Both the position numbers and the translations under genes were made by a program. Shown here one piece after another: positions 17,756 through 25,004 of a DNA stretch of 64,000 nucleotides. Origin of the DNA: Pseudomonadota bacterium. GTDB lineage: Bacteria; Pseudomonadota; Alphaproteobacteria; Rhizobiales; Methylopilaceae. Below the pieces are notes generated by a model, which did not search any database, was not told the DNA's origin, and worked only from the letters and a program-made list of their open reading frames with translations. Position 1 is the first letter of the stretch. Each line of letters opens with the position of its first letter. Location: assembly GCA_023388965.1 (NCBI GenBank), contig JAEWFF010000056.1, positions 71,648 to 135,647 of the forward strand. The letters are read 5' to 3'.

Positions 17756-18142
17756 ATGGCCGAAGTCACCCTCACCATCGCCGGACGCAATTACCGAATG
17801 GCCTGCGATGACGGGCAGGAGGCCCATCTGGCCGATCTCGGCGAAATGGTCAGCCGCAAGATCGAGGACATGCGTTCGAGCTTCGGCGAGATCGGCGATA
17901 TGCGCCTGACGGTCATGGCCGCGATCGTGGTGGCGGACGAGCTTTCGGCCGCGCGCCGCCACGCCGCGGCGCAGGACGACAAGCTGAAACGGCTGGCCAA
18001 TGCCGACGGGCAGGCGCTGGCAGCGAACGAAAGCGAGATCGCCGAGGCGGTGGAGTTGATCGACCACCTCGCCGAGCGGCTCGAAATACTGGCCGCCGAT
18101 CTCCGAACCCGCACGCGGGGCGCTGGCGCCGGGGGGCGCTAG
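17756..18142 (+). CDS. zapA: cell division protein ZapA
   Basis: ZapA binds and bundles FtsZ filaments at the division site. The 128-residue protein has the ZapA globular head (EVTLTIAGRNYRMACDDGQEAHLADLGEMVSRKI) followed by a coiled-coil tail that forms tetramers. It is cotranscribed with the DUF4164 gene and is followed by the 6S RNA gene, the order found in many proteobacteria. The C-terminal RTRTRGAGAGGR is disordered and not family-specific. Confidence 0.92.
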   Translation: MAEVTLTIAGRNYRMACDDGQEAHLADLGEMVSRKIEDMRSSFGEIGDMRLTVMAAIVVADELSAARRHAAAQDDKLKRLANADGQALAANESEIAEAVELIDHLAERLEILAADLRTRTRGAGAGGR

Positions 18143-18147
18143 GCACT

Positions 18148-18296
18148 ACATTCTGCAGGCGGTACTGCGGGACGCGTCTGGAAACATGTATCCCCGGGGC
18201 CTTATCGATCTCTAAGGGAGCTGTCCCTGTCCTTGCCCCTGGGCTTGGGCATCACGGCGCCCACCTACACTGGTAGGTGTCCCGGGATCGAAAAAT
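18148..18296 (+). ncRNA. ssrS: 6S RNA
   Basis: 6S RNA binds sigma-70 RNA polymerase by imitating an open promoter. The segment lies between zapA and the folate cyclo-ligase gene, where ssrS stands in many proteobacteria. CGGGAC (18168-18173) pairs with GTCCCG (18279-18284) to close a long rod. A hairpin with stem CCACCTAC/GTAGGTG (18260-18278) is typical of alphaproteobacterial 6S RNAs. The sequence between can fold into a purine-rich bulged rod. The ends are estimated to about 10 nt. A covariance-model search was not possible here. Confidence 0.8.
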
Positions 18297-18325
18297 TCCG
18301 ACGGTCATCGCGGTCCGCACAATTT

Positions 18326-18490
18326 CGCCTCTCCCGTTTACGGGAGAGGTCGGCACGCCGCGAAGCGGCGGCCGGGTGAGGGGGACATTGTCTCAACATC
18401 GCGCCGTTACAGTCTTGAGCGCTTCGCGCCACCCCTCATCCCGCTCGCTGCTGTGCAGCGAGTCGGCCTTCTCCCTCGTCGGGGAGAAGG
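18326..18490. repeat. palindromic repeat pair, family A copy 1
   Basis: Two units in inverted orientation, each a hairpin: CCTCTCCCGTTTACGGGAGAGG (one arm CTCTCCCG) at the left, and CCTTCTCCCTCGTCGGGGAGAAGG at the right, with GTGAGGGG and CCCCTCATCCCGCTCGC as the matching inner parts. It resembles REP/BIME elements. The right end, GGGGAGAAGG, lies 1 nt before the fau start codon. Confidence 0.85.
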
Positions 18491-18491
18491 C

Positions 18492-19082
18492 ATGACCGAA
18501 AAATCCGCCATACGCGCCGCGAAGATCGCACTGCGCAGGGCAATCGGCGCGGAGGATGCGCGCAGCGCCGCCGAAAGCGCCGCGGATCATGCGATGACCT
18601 TGCTGCAAGGCGCCGGCGGCGTGCATGGCCGGACCGTCGCGCTTTACATGCCCATACAGAACGAACTCGACACGCGGCCGCTGGAAGGCCGGCTGCGCGA
18701 TGCGGGCGCGCGCCTTGCGTTGCCGCGCGTGCGGACGGATGGCGAGCCCATGACCTTCCGGGAATGGCGCTCGGACGATGCGCTCCATAAAGGCTATGGC
18801 GGCATAAGGGAGCCCGCCGAAGACGCGGCGGAGCTTGTTCCGGATATCGTCGTGGTTCCTCTTTCGGCCTTCGACCGGCGCGGTTTCCGCGTGGGTTACG
18901 GCAAGGGTCATTACGACCGCACGCTCGGGCCGCTCGAGCGCGGTGTGCGTCCGCTGACCCTTGGCTATGCCTTTGCCGTGCAGGAAGTGGAGGAAGTGCC
19001 GCGCGAACTGCACGACGTACCGCTCGACGCCGTGGTAACCGAGGTGGAAATCATCCGTTGCAATCTTTGGAATCAGGTATGA
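18492..19082 (+). CDS. fau: 5-formyltetrahydrofolate cyclo-ligase
   Basis: This enzyme turns 5-formyl-THF into 5,10-methenyl-THF with ATP. The 196-residue protein has the family's N-terminal basic helix (AAKIALRRAIG), VALYMPIQNELDTRPL, and the diagnostic substrate loop RVGYGKGHYDRTL. The ATG is 1 nt after the GGGGAGAAGG end of a palindromic repeat, which thus acts as its Shine-Dalgarno region at a short distance. The last codons overlap the next gene by 4 bp. Position after zapA and 6S RNA is classic. Confidence 0.93.
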   Translation: MTEKSAIRAAKIALRRAIGAEDARSAAESAADHAMTLLQGAGGVHGRTVALYMPIQNELDTRPLEGRLRDAGARLALPRVRTDGEPMTFREWRSDDALHKGYGGIREPAEDAAELVPDIVVVPLSAFDRRGFRVGYGKGHYDRTLGPLERGVRPLTLGYAFAVQEVEEVPRELHDVPLDAVVTEVEIIRCNLWNQV

Positions 19083-19552
19083 ACCCTAATCTTCCTTTGG
19101 CTGTGCAATACATCCAAGCTCTTGGCCCAGCATTCGTTGCAGGGGTTGCTCTAGTAATTACAGTAGTGATTCAGGCGCGCATGCTGAGTGTTGCTCGACA
19201 GAAAAACAAGATGGAGCTATTTGATCGACGTTACGAGCTATATGAAAAGGCTCGAATGTTTATAAGTGTTGTGCTGTCGCAAGGTGAAAACTACAATGAG
19301 CGTTCATTTAATGGCTTTAAAGAGCTTCATGCTGCCCGGTTTCTTTTCAAGCCTGAAGTGTACGGCCTCTTGTTAGAAATTGCCCAACTAGGGGACGCGA
19401 TTTACTTCGCGAACGAAGTCGAGTGGAAAAGCGCCGAGGCGGAGAAAGCAAAAAAGGAAAGACTAGAGGCAAGAAAAAAATTAATCGAGTATTCTAACAC
19501 GCTTCATGAGAAGTTTAATCCGTACATGACACTTGGGCGTGTGACCGACTAA
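19079..19552 (+). CDS. AT-rich membrane-anchored hypothetical protein
   Basis: I do not recognise the 157-residue product. It has one transmembrane helix near the start (AFVAGVALVITVVIQARML), then a helical cytoplasmic part with FDRRYELYEKARMFI and a charged coiled-coil-like stretch (EWKSAEAEKAKKERLEARKK). The DNA is clearly AT-richer than both neighbours, with codons such as AAA, TTA and AGA that are rare around it. It overlaps the preceding stop by 4 bp (ATGA) and the following start by 1 bp (TAATG), so it sits exactly within a coupled operon. The base composition suggests acquisition by transfer. Confidence 0.75.
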   Translation: MNPNLPLAVQYIQALGPAFVAGVALVITVVIQARMLSVARQKNKMELFDRRYELYEKARMFISVVLSQGENYNERSFNGFKELHAARFLFKPEVYGLLLEIAQLGDAIYFANEVEWKSAEAEKAKKERLEARKKLIEYSNTLHEKFNPYMTLGRVTD

Positions 19553-20370
19553 TGCGCATTCTCTTCCTCGGCGATCTCGTCGGCCGCACCGGGCGTCAGG
19601 TCGCTCTCGATCATATCCCGAAGCTGCGCCGGCAGTGGAACATCGACCTTCTCGTCGTCAATGGCGAGAACGCGGCCGGCGGTTTCGGCATCAATGAAGA
19701 CATTTACGAGAGCCTGATCGAAGCCGGCGCGGACGCGGTGACGCTTGGCAACCATTCCTTCGACCAGCGCGAAACGCTGGTCTATATCGAGCGCGCCGAC
19801 CGGCTGATCCGACCCGCCAATTTTCCGCCGGGCACGCCGGGGCGCGGCAGCGCGCTGATCGACCTGCATGACGGGCGGCGCGCGCTGGTCGTGAACCTCA
19901 TGGGGCGTACCTACATGGAGCCGCTGGACGATCCGTTCGCGATCGCCGAGCGCGAGCTTGCGGCATGTCCGCTCGGGCAGGGGGCGGATGCGATCCTGAT
20001 CGATTTTCACGCCGAGGCGACGAGCGAAAAGCAGAGTTTCGGCTATTTCGTCGACGGGCGCGTCTCGGTCGTGACCGGAACCCATACCCATGTTCCGACC
20101 GCCGATCACCAGATCCTGCCCGGCGGCACGGCGTACATATCCGATGCCGGCATGTGCGGCGATTACGATTCGGTGCTCGGCATGGACAAGGACGAACCGC
20201 TGCGGCGCTTCACGCGCAAGATTCCGGCCGGGCGCTTCGAGCCCGCGACCGGCGAGGCGACCCTGTGCGGACTTGCGGTCGAGACCGATGACGCGACGGG
20301 GCTTGCGGTAAGGATCGCGCCGGTGCGCATCGGCCCGCGGCTGGAGAATGTCGTGCCGGGGTTCTGGTAA
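19552..20370 (+). CDS. TIGR00282/YmdB family metallophosphoesterase
   Basis: The 272 residues contain all metal-binding blocks of the YmdB calcineurin-like group: RILFLGDLVGRTGRQ, VVNGENAAGGFGI, TLGNHSFDQRE, and the His pair in VTGTHTHVPTADHQ. In Bacillus YmdB hydrolyses 2',3'-cAMP and affects development; alphaproteobacterial members are little studied. The start overlaps the preceding gene by 1 bp. A palindromic repeat lies directly downstream. Confidence 0.9.
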   Translation: MRILFLGDLVGRTGRQVALDHIPKLRRQWNIDLLVVNGENAAGGFGINEDIYESLIEAGADAVTLGNHSFDQRETLVYIERADRLIRPANFPPGTPGRGSALIDLHDGRRALVVNLMGRTYMEPLDDPFAIAERELAACPLGQGADAILIDFHAEATSEKQSFGYFVDGRVSVVTGTHTHVPTADHQILPGGTAYISDAGMCGDYDSVLGMDKDEPLRRFTRKIPAGRFEPATGEATLCGLAVETDDATGLAVRIAPVRIGPRLENVVPGFW

Positions 20371-20373
20371 ATC

Positions 20374-20500
20374 CTTCATCCTGAGCCGCGCGCTTTGCGC
20401 GAGTCCGGCTCAGGATGAGGTTTGCGGGTCCGGCGAGCGCGTCCCTCATCCCGCTCGCATCTTCGATGCGAGTCGACCTTCTCCCTCGTCGGGGAGAAGG
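20374..20500. repeat. palindromic repeats, family A copy 2 with an added hairpin
   Basis: The first part (20374-20420) is a hairpin from TTCATCCTGAGCCG to CGGCTCAGGATGAGG. The second (20442-20500) is nearly identical to the right unit at 18432-18490: CCCTCATCCCGCTCGC, a variable small hairpin (CATCTTCGATG), then CTTCTCCCTCGTCGGGGAGAAG. It lies between ymdB-like and yebC genes. Confidence 0.82.
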
Positions 20501-20578
20501 TGGCTTGGCTCGCGGCCCTTCGACGCTTTATAACCGCGCCCGACATCCATCATTCCAGGACTTCGGGGGCGCCTCGGC

Positions 20579-21328
20579 ATGGCCGGCCATTCGCAATTCA
20601 AGAACATCATGCACCGCAAGGGGCGTCAGGATGCCCAGCGGTCCAAGCTGTTTTCCAAGCTCGCCAAGGAAATCACGGTGGCGGCCAAGATGGGCATGCC
20701 CGATCCCAACATGAATCCGCGCCTGCGCCTCGCCGTGAACGAGGCCAAGGCGAATTCCATGCCCAAGGACAATATCGAGCGCGCCATCAAGAAGGCGCTC
20801 GGCGGCGAGGGCGAGAATTATGAAGAGGTGCGCTATGAGGGCTACGGCCCCGGCGGCGTCGCCGTCATCGTCGAGACCCTGACGGACAACCGCAACCGCA
20901 CGGGCGGTGCGGTGCGCTCCTATTTCACCAAATCGGGCGGCGCTTTGGGCGAAACCGGCTCGGTCGGCTTCATGTTCAACCATGTCGGCGAGATCGTCTA
21001 TCCGGTCGCGGCGGGCTCGGAGGACGCGATTCTGGAAGCGGCCATCGAGGCCGGGGCGGAAGATGCCGCTTCCGATGCCGAGCGCCACGTCATCACCTGC
21101 GCGTTCGAGGATCTGAACGAGGTATCGAAGGCGCTGGAAGGCGTGCTCGGCGAGCCGGAAAGCGCCAGGGCCGTCTGGCGCGCGGCGACGACGACCGCGC
21201 TCGACGAGGAAAAGGCGCAGTCCATGCTGAAGCTCATCGCCGCGCTGGAAGACGACGACGACGTGCAGAACGTCTATTCAAACTTCGAAGTCTCCGACGA
21301 GATCATGGCCCGCCTGACGGCAGCCTGA
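20579..21328 (+). CDS. YebC/PmpR family translation or transcription regulator
   Basis: The 249-residue protein starts MAGHSQFKNIMHRKGRQDA, the hallmark YebC N-terminus, and contains NMNPRLRLAVNEAKANSMPKDNIERAI and YEGYGPGGVAVIVETLTDNRNRT. YebC proteins were first called DNA-binding regulators; newer work ties them to relief of ribosome stalling. In many bacteria yebC is directly upstream of ruvC, as here. It ends about 310 bp before ruvC, with a terminator between, so ruvC may have its own promoter. Confidence 0.95.
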   Translation: MAGHSQFKNIMHRKGRQDAQRSKLFSKLAKEITVAAKMGMPDPNMNPRLRLAVNEAKANSMPKDNIERAIKKALGGEGENYEEVRYEGYGPGGVAVIVETLTDNRNRTGGAVRSYFTKSGGALGETGSVGFMFNHVGEIVYPVAAGSEDAILEAAIEAGAEDAASDAERHVITCAFEDLNEVSKALEGVLGEPESARAVWRAATTTALDEEKAQSMLKLIAALEDDDDVQNVYSNFEVSDEIMARLTAA

Positions 21329-21385
21329 GGCGCGGCCTTTCCGATCATACCAAAGGCGTAGAAGGGCAGGCGAACGGCCCGCGCG

Positions 21386-21406
21386 GTTTTAACTGTTCGT
21401 TAAAAC
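21386..21406. promoter_or_regulatory. CtrA-type box and palindrome upstream of ruvC
   Basis: GTTTTAAC and GTTAAAAC form a perfect 8-bp inverted repeat with a 5-nt centre. Within it TTAA-CTGTTCG-TTAA (21389-21403) fits the TTAA-N7-TTAA core bound by the alphaproteobacterial cell-cycle regulator CtrA. It stands in the yebC-ruvC gap, in an AT-rich stretch. Confidence 0.45.
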
Positions 21407-21499
21407 AATCTATGGATGTATTCATCTCGGAAATTATACAACTTTGGGTTTAGACGTTTCCGCCCATTCCCCAGCCCCCCAAGCGGCGGAGGCGTTGAA

Positions 21500-21532
21500 A
21501 AGGCCGGGCCTTCGGGTCCGGCCTTCTTTTTC
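21500..21532 (+). terminator. intrinsic terminator between yebC and ruvC
   Basis: GGCCGGGCC and GGTCCGGCC pair around a TTCG loop (one G-T pair), followed by TTCTTTTT. It lies 172 bp after the yebC stop and downstream of the CtrA-type box, so it would stop read-through from yebC, or act on a leader if the ruvC promoter is before it. Confidence 0.8.
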
Positions 21533-21604
21533 GCCTCCGGCTCGCACGTCCGGTTTTCGGGAAAATTCCGCGGGAAGCCAGCCCGCCCGGCGCGGCTTAA
21601 CTGG

Positions 21605-21636
21605 ACGTGAACGTGGTTTCGGGTATTCGTTCACGT
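21605..21636. promoter_or_regulatory. 9-bp inverted repeat just before ruvC
   Basis: ACGTGAACG (21605-21613) and CGTTCACGT (21628-21636) are a perfect inverted repeat with a 14-nt centre ending 1 nt before the ruvC ATG. It contains GAAC and GTTC, but not in the direct GTTC-N7-GTTC arrangement of alphaproteobacterial LexA boxes. It may be an operator or an mRNA hairpin that hides the start. Confidence 0.5.
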
Positions 21637-21637
21637 T

Positions 21638-22150
21638 ATGGTCCCGTCCACGATTCGCATTCTCGGGCTCGATCCCGGTCTTCGCCGCACCGGCTGGGGC
21701 GTCATCGAAAGCCTCGGCAACCGGCTGACCTATGTCGGCTGCGGCCAGATCGTGCCCGATCAGTCGCTGCCACTGGGCCAGAGGCTGGCGGCGCTGCATG
21801 AGGGGCTGGCGGCCATCATCCGCGAATTTTCGCCCGACGAGGCGGCGGTGGAGGAAACCTTCGTGAACCAGAACCCGGTTTCGACGCTGAAGCTCGGCCA
21901 GGCGCGCGGAATCGCCATGCTGGCGCCGGCGCAGGCCGGCCTGTCGGTCGCCGAATACAAACCCAATCTCGTGAAGAAGACGGTGGTCGGCTCCGGCCAC
22001 GCCGCTAAGGAACAGATCGGCATGATGATCTCCGTGCTGCTGCCGAAAGCGGGGACGGTCGGCACCGATGCCGCCGACGCGCTGGCGATCGCGATCACGC
22101 ACGCGCATCATCGCATTCCGGCCTCTCTGGCCAGGGCGGTGGGCGCATGA
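21638..22150 (+). CDS. ruvC: Holliday junction resolvase RuvC
   Basis: RuvC cuts Holliday junctions symmetrically after RuvAB branch migration. The 170 residues have the catalytic acidic residues in ILGLDPGLRRTGWGV (Asp), AVEETF (Glu) and TDAADALAIAITHAH (two Asp). The length is normal. A 9-bp inverted repeat sits just upstream of the ATG and no good Shine-Dalgarno is seen. The stop overlaps the ruvA start by 4 bp. Confidence 0.96.
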   Translation: MVPSTIRILGLDPGLRRTGWGVIESLGNRLTYVGCGQIVPDQSLPLGQRLAALHEGLAAIIREFSPDEAAVEETFVNQNPVSTLKLGQARGIAMLAPAQAGLSVAEYKPNLVKKTVVGSGHAAKEQIGMMISVLLPKAGTVGTDAADALAIAITHAHHRIPASLARAVGA

Positions 22151-22764
22151 TCGGTAAATTGCGGGGCATTCTCGATTCGACCGGCGAGGACTGGGCAATC
22201 GTGGACGTGCAGGGCGTCGGCTATGTGGTGCATTGCAGTGCGCGCACGCTCGCCGGCCTGCCGGGCGCGGGGGAAGCGGTGTCGCTGTCCATCGAGACTT
22301 ATGTGCGCGAGGACCAGATAAGGCTGTTCGGTTTTGCCAGCGACGGCGAGCGCGAATGGTTCCGCCTGCTGCAGACCGTGCAGGGCGTCGGCGCGAAAGT
22401 CGCTCTGTCCATACTCGGCATCATGAAGGCGTCCGATCTCGCCAATGCCATCGCCTTGCAGGACAAGGCCGCGGTGGCGCGCGCGCCCGGCGTCGGGCCT
22501 AAGGTCGCCGCGCGCGTCGTTGCGGAACTCAAGGACAAGGCGCCGGCCTTCGCCAGCGTGGATTCGAACGTCATCCGCCTGCAGGACGAGATCGGCGACC
22601 GGCGTGCGCCGCAGCCGGTGGCCGATGCCGTCTCGGCGCTGGTCAATCTCGGCTACAGCCAGATCCAGGCATCGCAGGCCGTCTCCAGCGCGATGAAGAA
22701 AGCGGGGGAGGATGCGGACACTGCGGCCCTGATCCGGCTCGGGCTGAAGGAGCTTGCGGCGTGA
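22147..22764 (+). CDS. ruvA: Holliday junction branch-migration protein RuvA
   Basis: RuvA tetramers bind four-way junctions and load RuvB. Domains: OB-fold (residues 1-65, MIGKLRGILDS through IETYVREDQIRLFGF), tandem helix-hairpin-helix motifs (VQGVGAKVALSIL and APGVGPKVAARVV), and the small C-terminal RuvB-binding domain (DAVSALVNLGYSQIQASQAV). 205 residues is normal. It overlaps ruvC by 4 bp and is followed by a repeat, then ruvB. Confidence 0.96.
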   Translation: MIGKLRGILDSTGEDWAIVDVQGVGYVVHCSARTLAGLPGAGEAVSLSIETYVREDQIRLFGFASDGEREWFRLLQTVQGVGAKVALSILGIMKASDLANAIALQDKAAVARAPGVGPKVAARVVAELKDKAPAFASVDSNVIRLQDEIGDRRAPQPVADAVSALVNLGYSQIQASQAVSSAMKKAGEDADTAALIRLGLKELAA

Positions 22765-22785
22765 GCGGGCGTAGTTGCAGTTTCG

Positions 22786-22926
22786 CCTCTCCCGTTCACG
22801 GGAGAGGCCGAGTCGCCGAAGGCGACCGGGTGAGGGGAATCGATACCCTCCTGCGCGCGCGGCTTTCCCCTCACCTCGCTCGCAGGCTTCCGCCTGCGAG
22901 TCGTCCTCTCCCGCAAGCGGGAGAGG
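22786..22926. repeat. palindromic repeat pair, family A copy 3
   Basis: The left unit has CCTCTCCCG-TTCA-CGGGAGAGG and ends in CGGGTGAGGGG; the right unit mirrors it, CCCCTCACCTCGCTCGCAGG, a small hairpin, and CCTCTCCCGCAAGCGGGAGAGG. It separates ruvA and ruvB. Its purine-rich right end (GGGAGAGGAGAGGG with the next bases) precedes the ruvB ATG. Confidence 0.85.
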
Positions 22927-22939
22927 AGAGGGCCGCATC

Positions 22940-23980
22940 ATGACCTCCCGCCCGCTCGTCTCCGCCGAAAAGCGCAACGAGGACGAGGCCGACACGTCCT
23001 TACGGCCGCAGCGGCTCGCCGATTTCATCGGCCAGCAGCAGGCGCGGGCGAACCTCTCCATCTTCATCGAGGCGGCCAAATCGCGCGGCGAGGCGCTGGA
23101 CCATGTTCTGTTCGCCGGGCCGCCCGGGCTCGGCAAGACGACGCTCGCGCAGATCATGGCGCGCGAACTCGGCGTCAATTTCCGCGCGACGTCCGGTCCG
23201 GTCATCGCGAAAGCCGGCGATCTCGCCGCGCTTCTGACCAATCTCGAAGAACGCGATGTCCTGTTCATCGACGAGATCCACCGGCTCAACCCGGCGGTCG
23301 AGGAAGTGCTTTATCCGGCGATGGAGGATTTCCAGCTCGATCTCATCATCGGCGAGGGACCGGCGGCACGCTCCGTACGCATCGATCTTGCGAAATTCAC
23401 CCTGATCGGCGCAACCACGCGCGCAGGGCTGCTGACGACGCCGCTGCGCGACCGTTTCGGCATTCCGGTGCGGCTGAATTTCTACGAGATCGAGGAACTC
23501 GACCTGATCGTGACGCGCGGGGCGCGCGTTCTCGGCATGAGCATGGCGGCCGACGGCGCGCGCGAGATCGCGCGGCGCGCGCGCGGCACGCCGCGCATTG
23601 CTGGCCGGCTTCTGCGCCGCGTGCGCGATTTCGCCCATGTCGCGGGGGCCGATATTGTCACGCGCGCGGTGGCCGACAAGGCGCTCGGCATGCTGGAAGT
23701 GGACGATGCCGGACTCGACGCGCTCGACCGGCGCTATCTCAATTGCGTTGCGCTGAATTACGGCGGCGGGCCGGTCGGTATTGACACGATCGCCGCCGCT
23801 CTGTCCGAACCGCGCGATGCGCTGGAGGATATCGTCGAGCCGTACCTCCTGCAGCAGGGCTTCATCCAGCGCACCCCGCGCGGGCGCATGCTGACGGCGC
23901 ACGCCTTCCGGCATATCGGCCTCGAAGCGCCGCAGACCGCGAACCAGATGCCTCTGTTCGATCAGGGGGAGGAGCAATGA
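22940..23980 (+). CDS. ruvB: Holliday junction helicase RuvB
   Basis: RuvB is the AAA+ motor for branch migration. From ATG 22940 the 346-residue protein starts MTSRPLVSAEKRNEDEADTS and has Walker A GPPGLGKTT, Walker B DEIHRL, the sensor region LIGATTRAGLLTTPLRDRFG, and the C-terminal winged helix (GPVGIDTIAAALSEPRDALEDIVEPYLLQQGFIQRTPRGR). An upstream in-frame extension is translated repeat and is rejected. The Shine-Dalgarno purines come from the preceding repeat. Confidence 0.97.
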   Translation: MTSRPLVSAEKRNEDEADTSLRPQRLADFIGQQQARANLSIFIEAAKSRGEALDHVLFAGPPGLGKTTLAQIMARELGVNFRATSGPVIAKAGDLAALLTNLEERDVLFIDEIHRLNPAVEEVLYPAMEDFQLDLIIGEGPAARSVRIDLAKFTLIGATTRAGLLTTPLRDRFGIPVRLNFYEIEELDLIVTRGARVLGMSMAADGAREIARRARGTPRIAGRLLRRVRDFAHVAGADIVTRAVADKALGMLEVDDAGLDALDRRYLNCVALNYGGGPVGIDTIAAALSEPRDALEDIVEPYLLQQGFIQRTPRGRMLTAHAFRHIGLEAPQTANQMPLFDQGEEQ

Positions 23981-23998
23981 AGGCCGATGCCGTCTCGA

Positions 23999-24110
23999 CC
24001 TCTCCTCTTGTGGTAGTGAGGGGTTGTGCGCTGTCGGTAGCTTCTAACCCCTCACCCCGCTCGATGCTTGCGCATCGCGCCGGCCCTCTCCCACAAGGGG
24101 AGAGGGAGGC
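23999..24110. repeat. palindromic repeat pair, family A copy 4 (diverged)
   Basis: A left half with CCTCTCCTCTTGTGG and GTGAGGGGTT, and a right half CCCCTCACCCCGCTCG, the hairpin ATGCTTGCGCAT, and CCCTCTCCCACAAGGGGAGAGGG. It is the same layout as copies 1 and 3 but more changed. It lies between ruvB and ybgC, and its GGGGAGAGGGAGG end precedes the ybgC ATG. Confidence 0.78.
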
Positions 24111-24118
24111 AGCGGTAA

Positions 24119-24514
24119 ATGTCTGAACTTCACAGATTGCCCATACGAATCTACTGGGAAGACACCGATGCCGGGGGTGTCGTCTATCACGCCAGCTATC
24201 TGCGGTTCATGGAGCGCGGGCGCACCGAACTTCTGCGCGCGAAGGGCATCGACCAGAGCGTGCTGCAGGACGAAAGCGGGCTGACCTTCGTCGTTGCACA
24301 GATGAACATAGATTTCCGCGCGCCGGCGCGGCTGGACGACGAACTCATCGTCGAGACAAGCGCGCGCGCCGTGGGCGGCGCCTCGCTCAGGCTCGCGCAG
24401 AAGGTTCTGCGTGGTGCCGACGTTCTGGTGGACGCCGATGTCACCTGCGCTCTGGTCTCGCGTGCGGGAAGGCCCGCGCGCATTCCGCCGGAGATAAAGG
24501 CGAAGCTCGTCTAG
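24119..24514 (+). CDS. ybgC: Tol-Pal-associated acyl-CoA thioesterase YbgC
   Basis: The 131-residue hotdog-fold thioesterase begins LPIRIYWEDTDAGGVVYHASYLRFMERGRTELLR, with the catalytic Asp in the DTD(A)GG(V)VYH motif of this family. YbgC proteins hydrolyse acyl-CoA or acyl-ACP and are usually first in tol-pal operons. Here tolQRAB begins 3.8 kb further on, with four genes between. The stop overlaps that of the convergent next gene by 4 bp (CTAG). Confidence 0.93.
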   Translation: MSELHRLPIRIYWEDTDAGGVVYHASYLRFMERGRTELLRAKGIDQSVLQDESGLTFVVAQMNIDFRAPARLDDELIVETSARAVGGASLRLAQKVLRGADVLVDADVTCALVSRAGRPARIPPEIKAKLV

Positions 24515-24969
24515 CCCGCCTGGATGGCGGCGTTGCGCCACTGGTTCATGACCTCGGCAAGCTGGTTCGCGGAAATGCCGTATGTATCGGGCAGAATCTC
24601 GCGCGGCTTGTTCGGCGGATCGCCCTCGCGGTGATAGCCGACCATCTGCAGAAGGCCGACCTGGCTGCCGAGGATCGGCGAAATCTTCTTCCATTCGCGG
24701 CGGCGGTCGACCCAGAACATGCGGTAGACGAAGCCCTCGCGATCGAGCCACAGCCCCCCGCTGCCGGGAATGAGCTGAACCGCCGAGAATGCGCCGAGCC
24801 CGCCGAAGAGCACGACGAGCAGCCACACCGCGGGCGCCTGCTGCACGACCGCCAGATAGGCATCGAGCGCGACGATGAAGATGCTGATGGTGACCGAGAC
24901 GACCCAGCGCATGCGCGACGGCGGCAGGAAAAGCTGTTCGGGCAGTTCGTCGGAAAGTTCGGTCGACAT
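24511..24969 (-). CDS. two-helix membrane hypothetical protein
   Basis: The 152-residue protein has two transmembrane segments close together (WVVSVTISIFIVALDAYLAVV and AVWLLVVLFGGLGAFSAV), then a cytoplasmic beta-rich domain (GGLWLDREGFVYRMFWVDRRREWKKI) like the PH-like domain in several small bacterial membrane proteins. It ends with a helix (SANQLAEVMNQWRNAAIQ). Function unknown. It is the second of two minus-strand genes after the protease, 35 bp downstream of it. Confidence 0.75.
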   Translation of the reverse strand: MSTELSDELPEQLFLPPSRMRWVVSVTISIFIVALDAYLAVVQQAPAVWLLVVLFGGLGAFSAVQLIPGSGGLWLDREGFVYRMFWVDRRREWKKISPILGSQVGLLQMVGYHREGDPPNKPREILPDTYGISANQLAEVMNQWRNAAIQAG

Positions 24970-25004
24970 GCGTTCCCCCATTTTGTGCGACACGTATAGG
25001 GAAG

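Noticed and set aside
21389..21403. LexA (SOS) box before ruvC
   Set aside because: The alphaproteobacterial form GTTC-N7-GTTC is not present; the site fits the CtrA core better.
23000..23977. A 325-codon minus-strand frame opposite ruvB
   Set aside because: Shadow of the RuvB gene; no domain and no ribosome binding site.
18326..24110. CRISPR array from the regularly occurring repeats
   Set aside because: The repeats are kilobases apart, palindromic and separated by genes; no spacer-repeat array exists.
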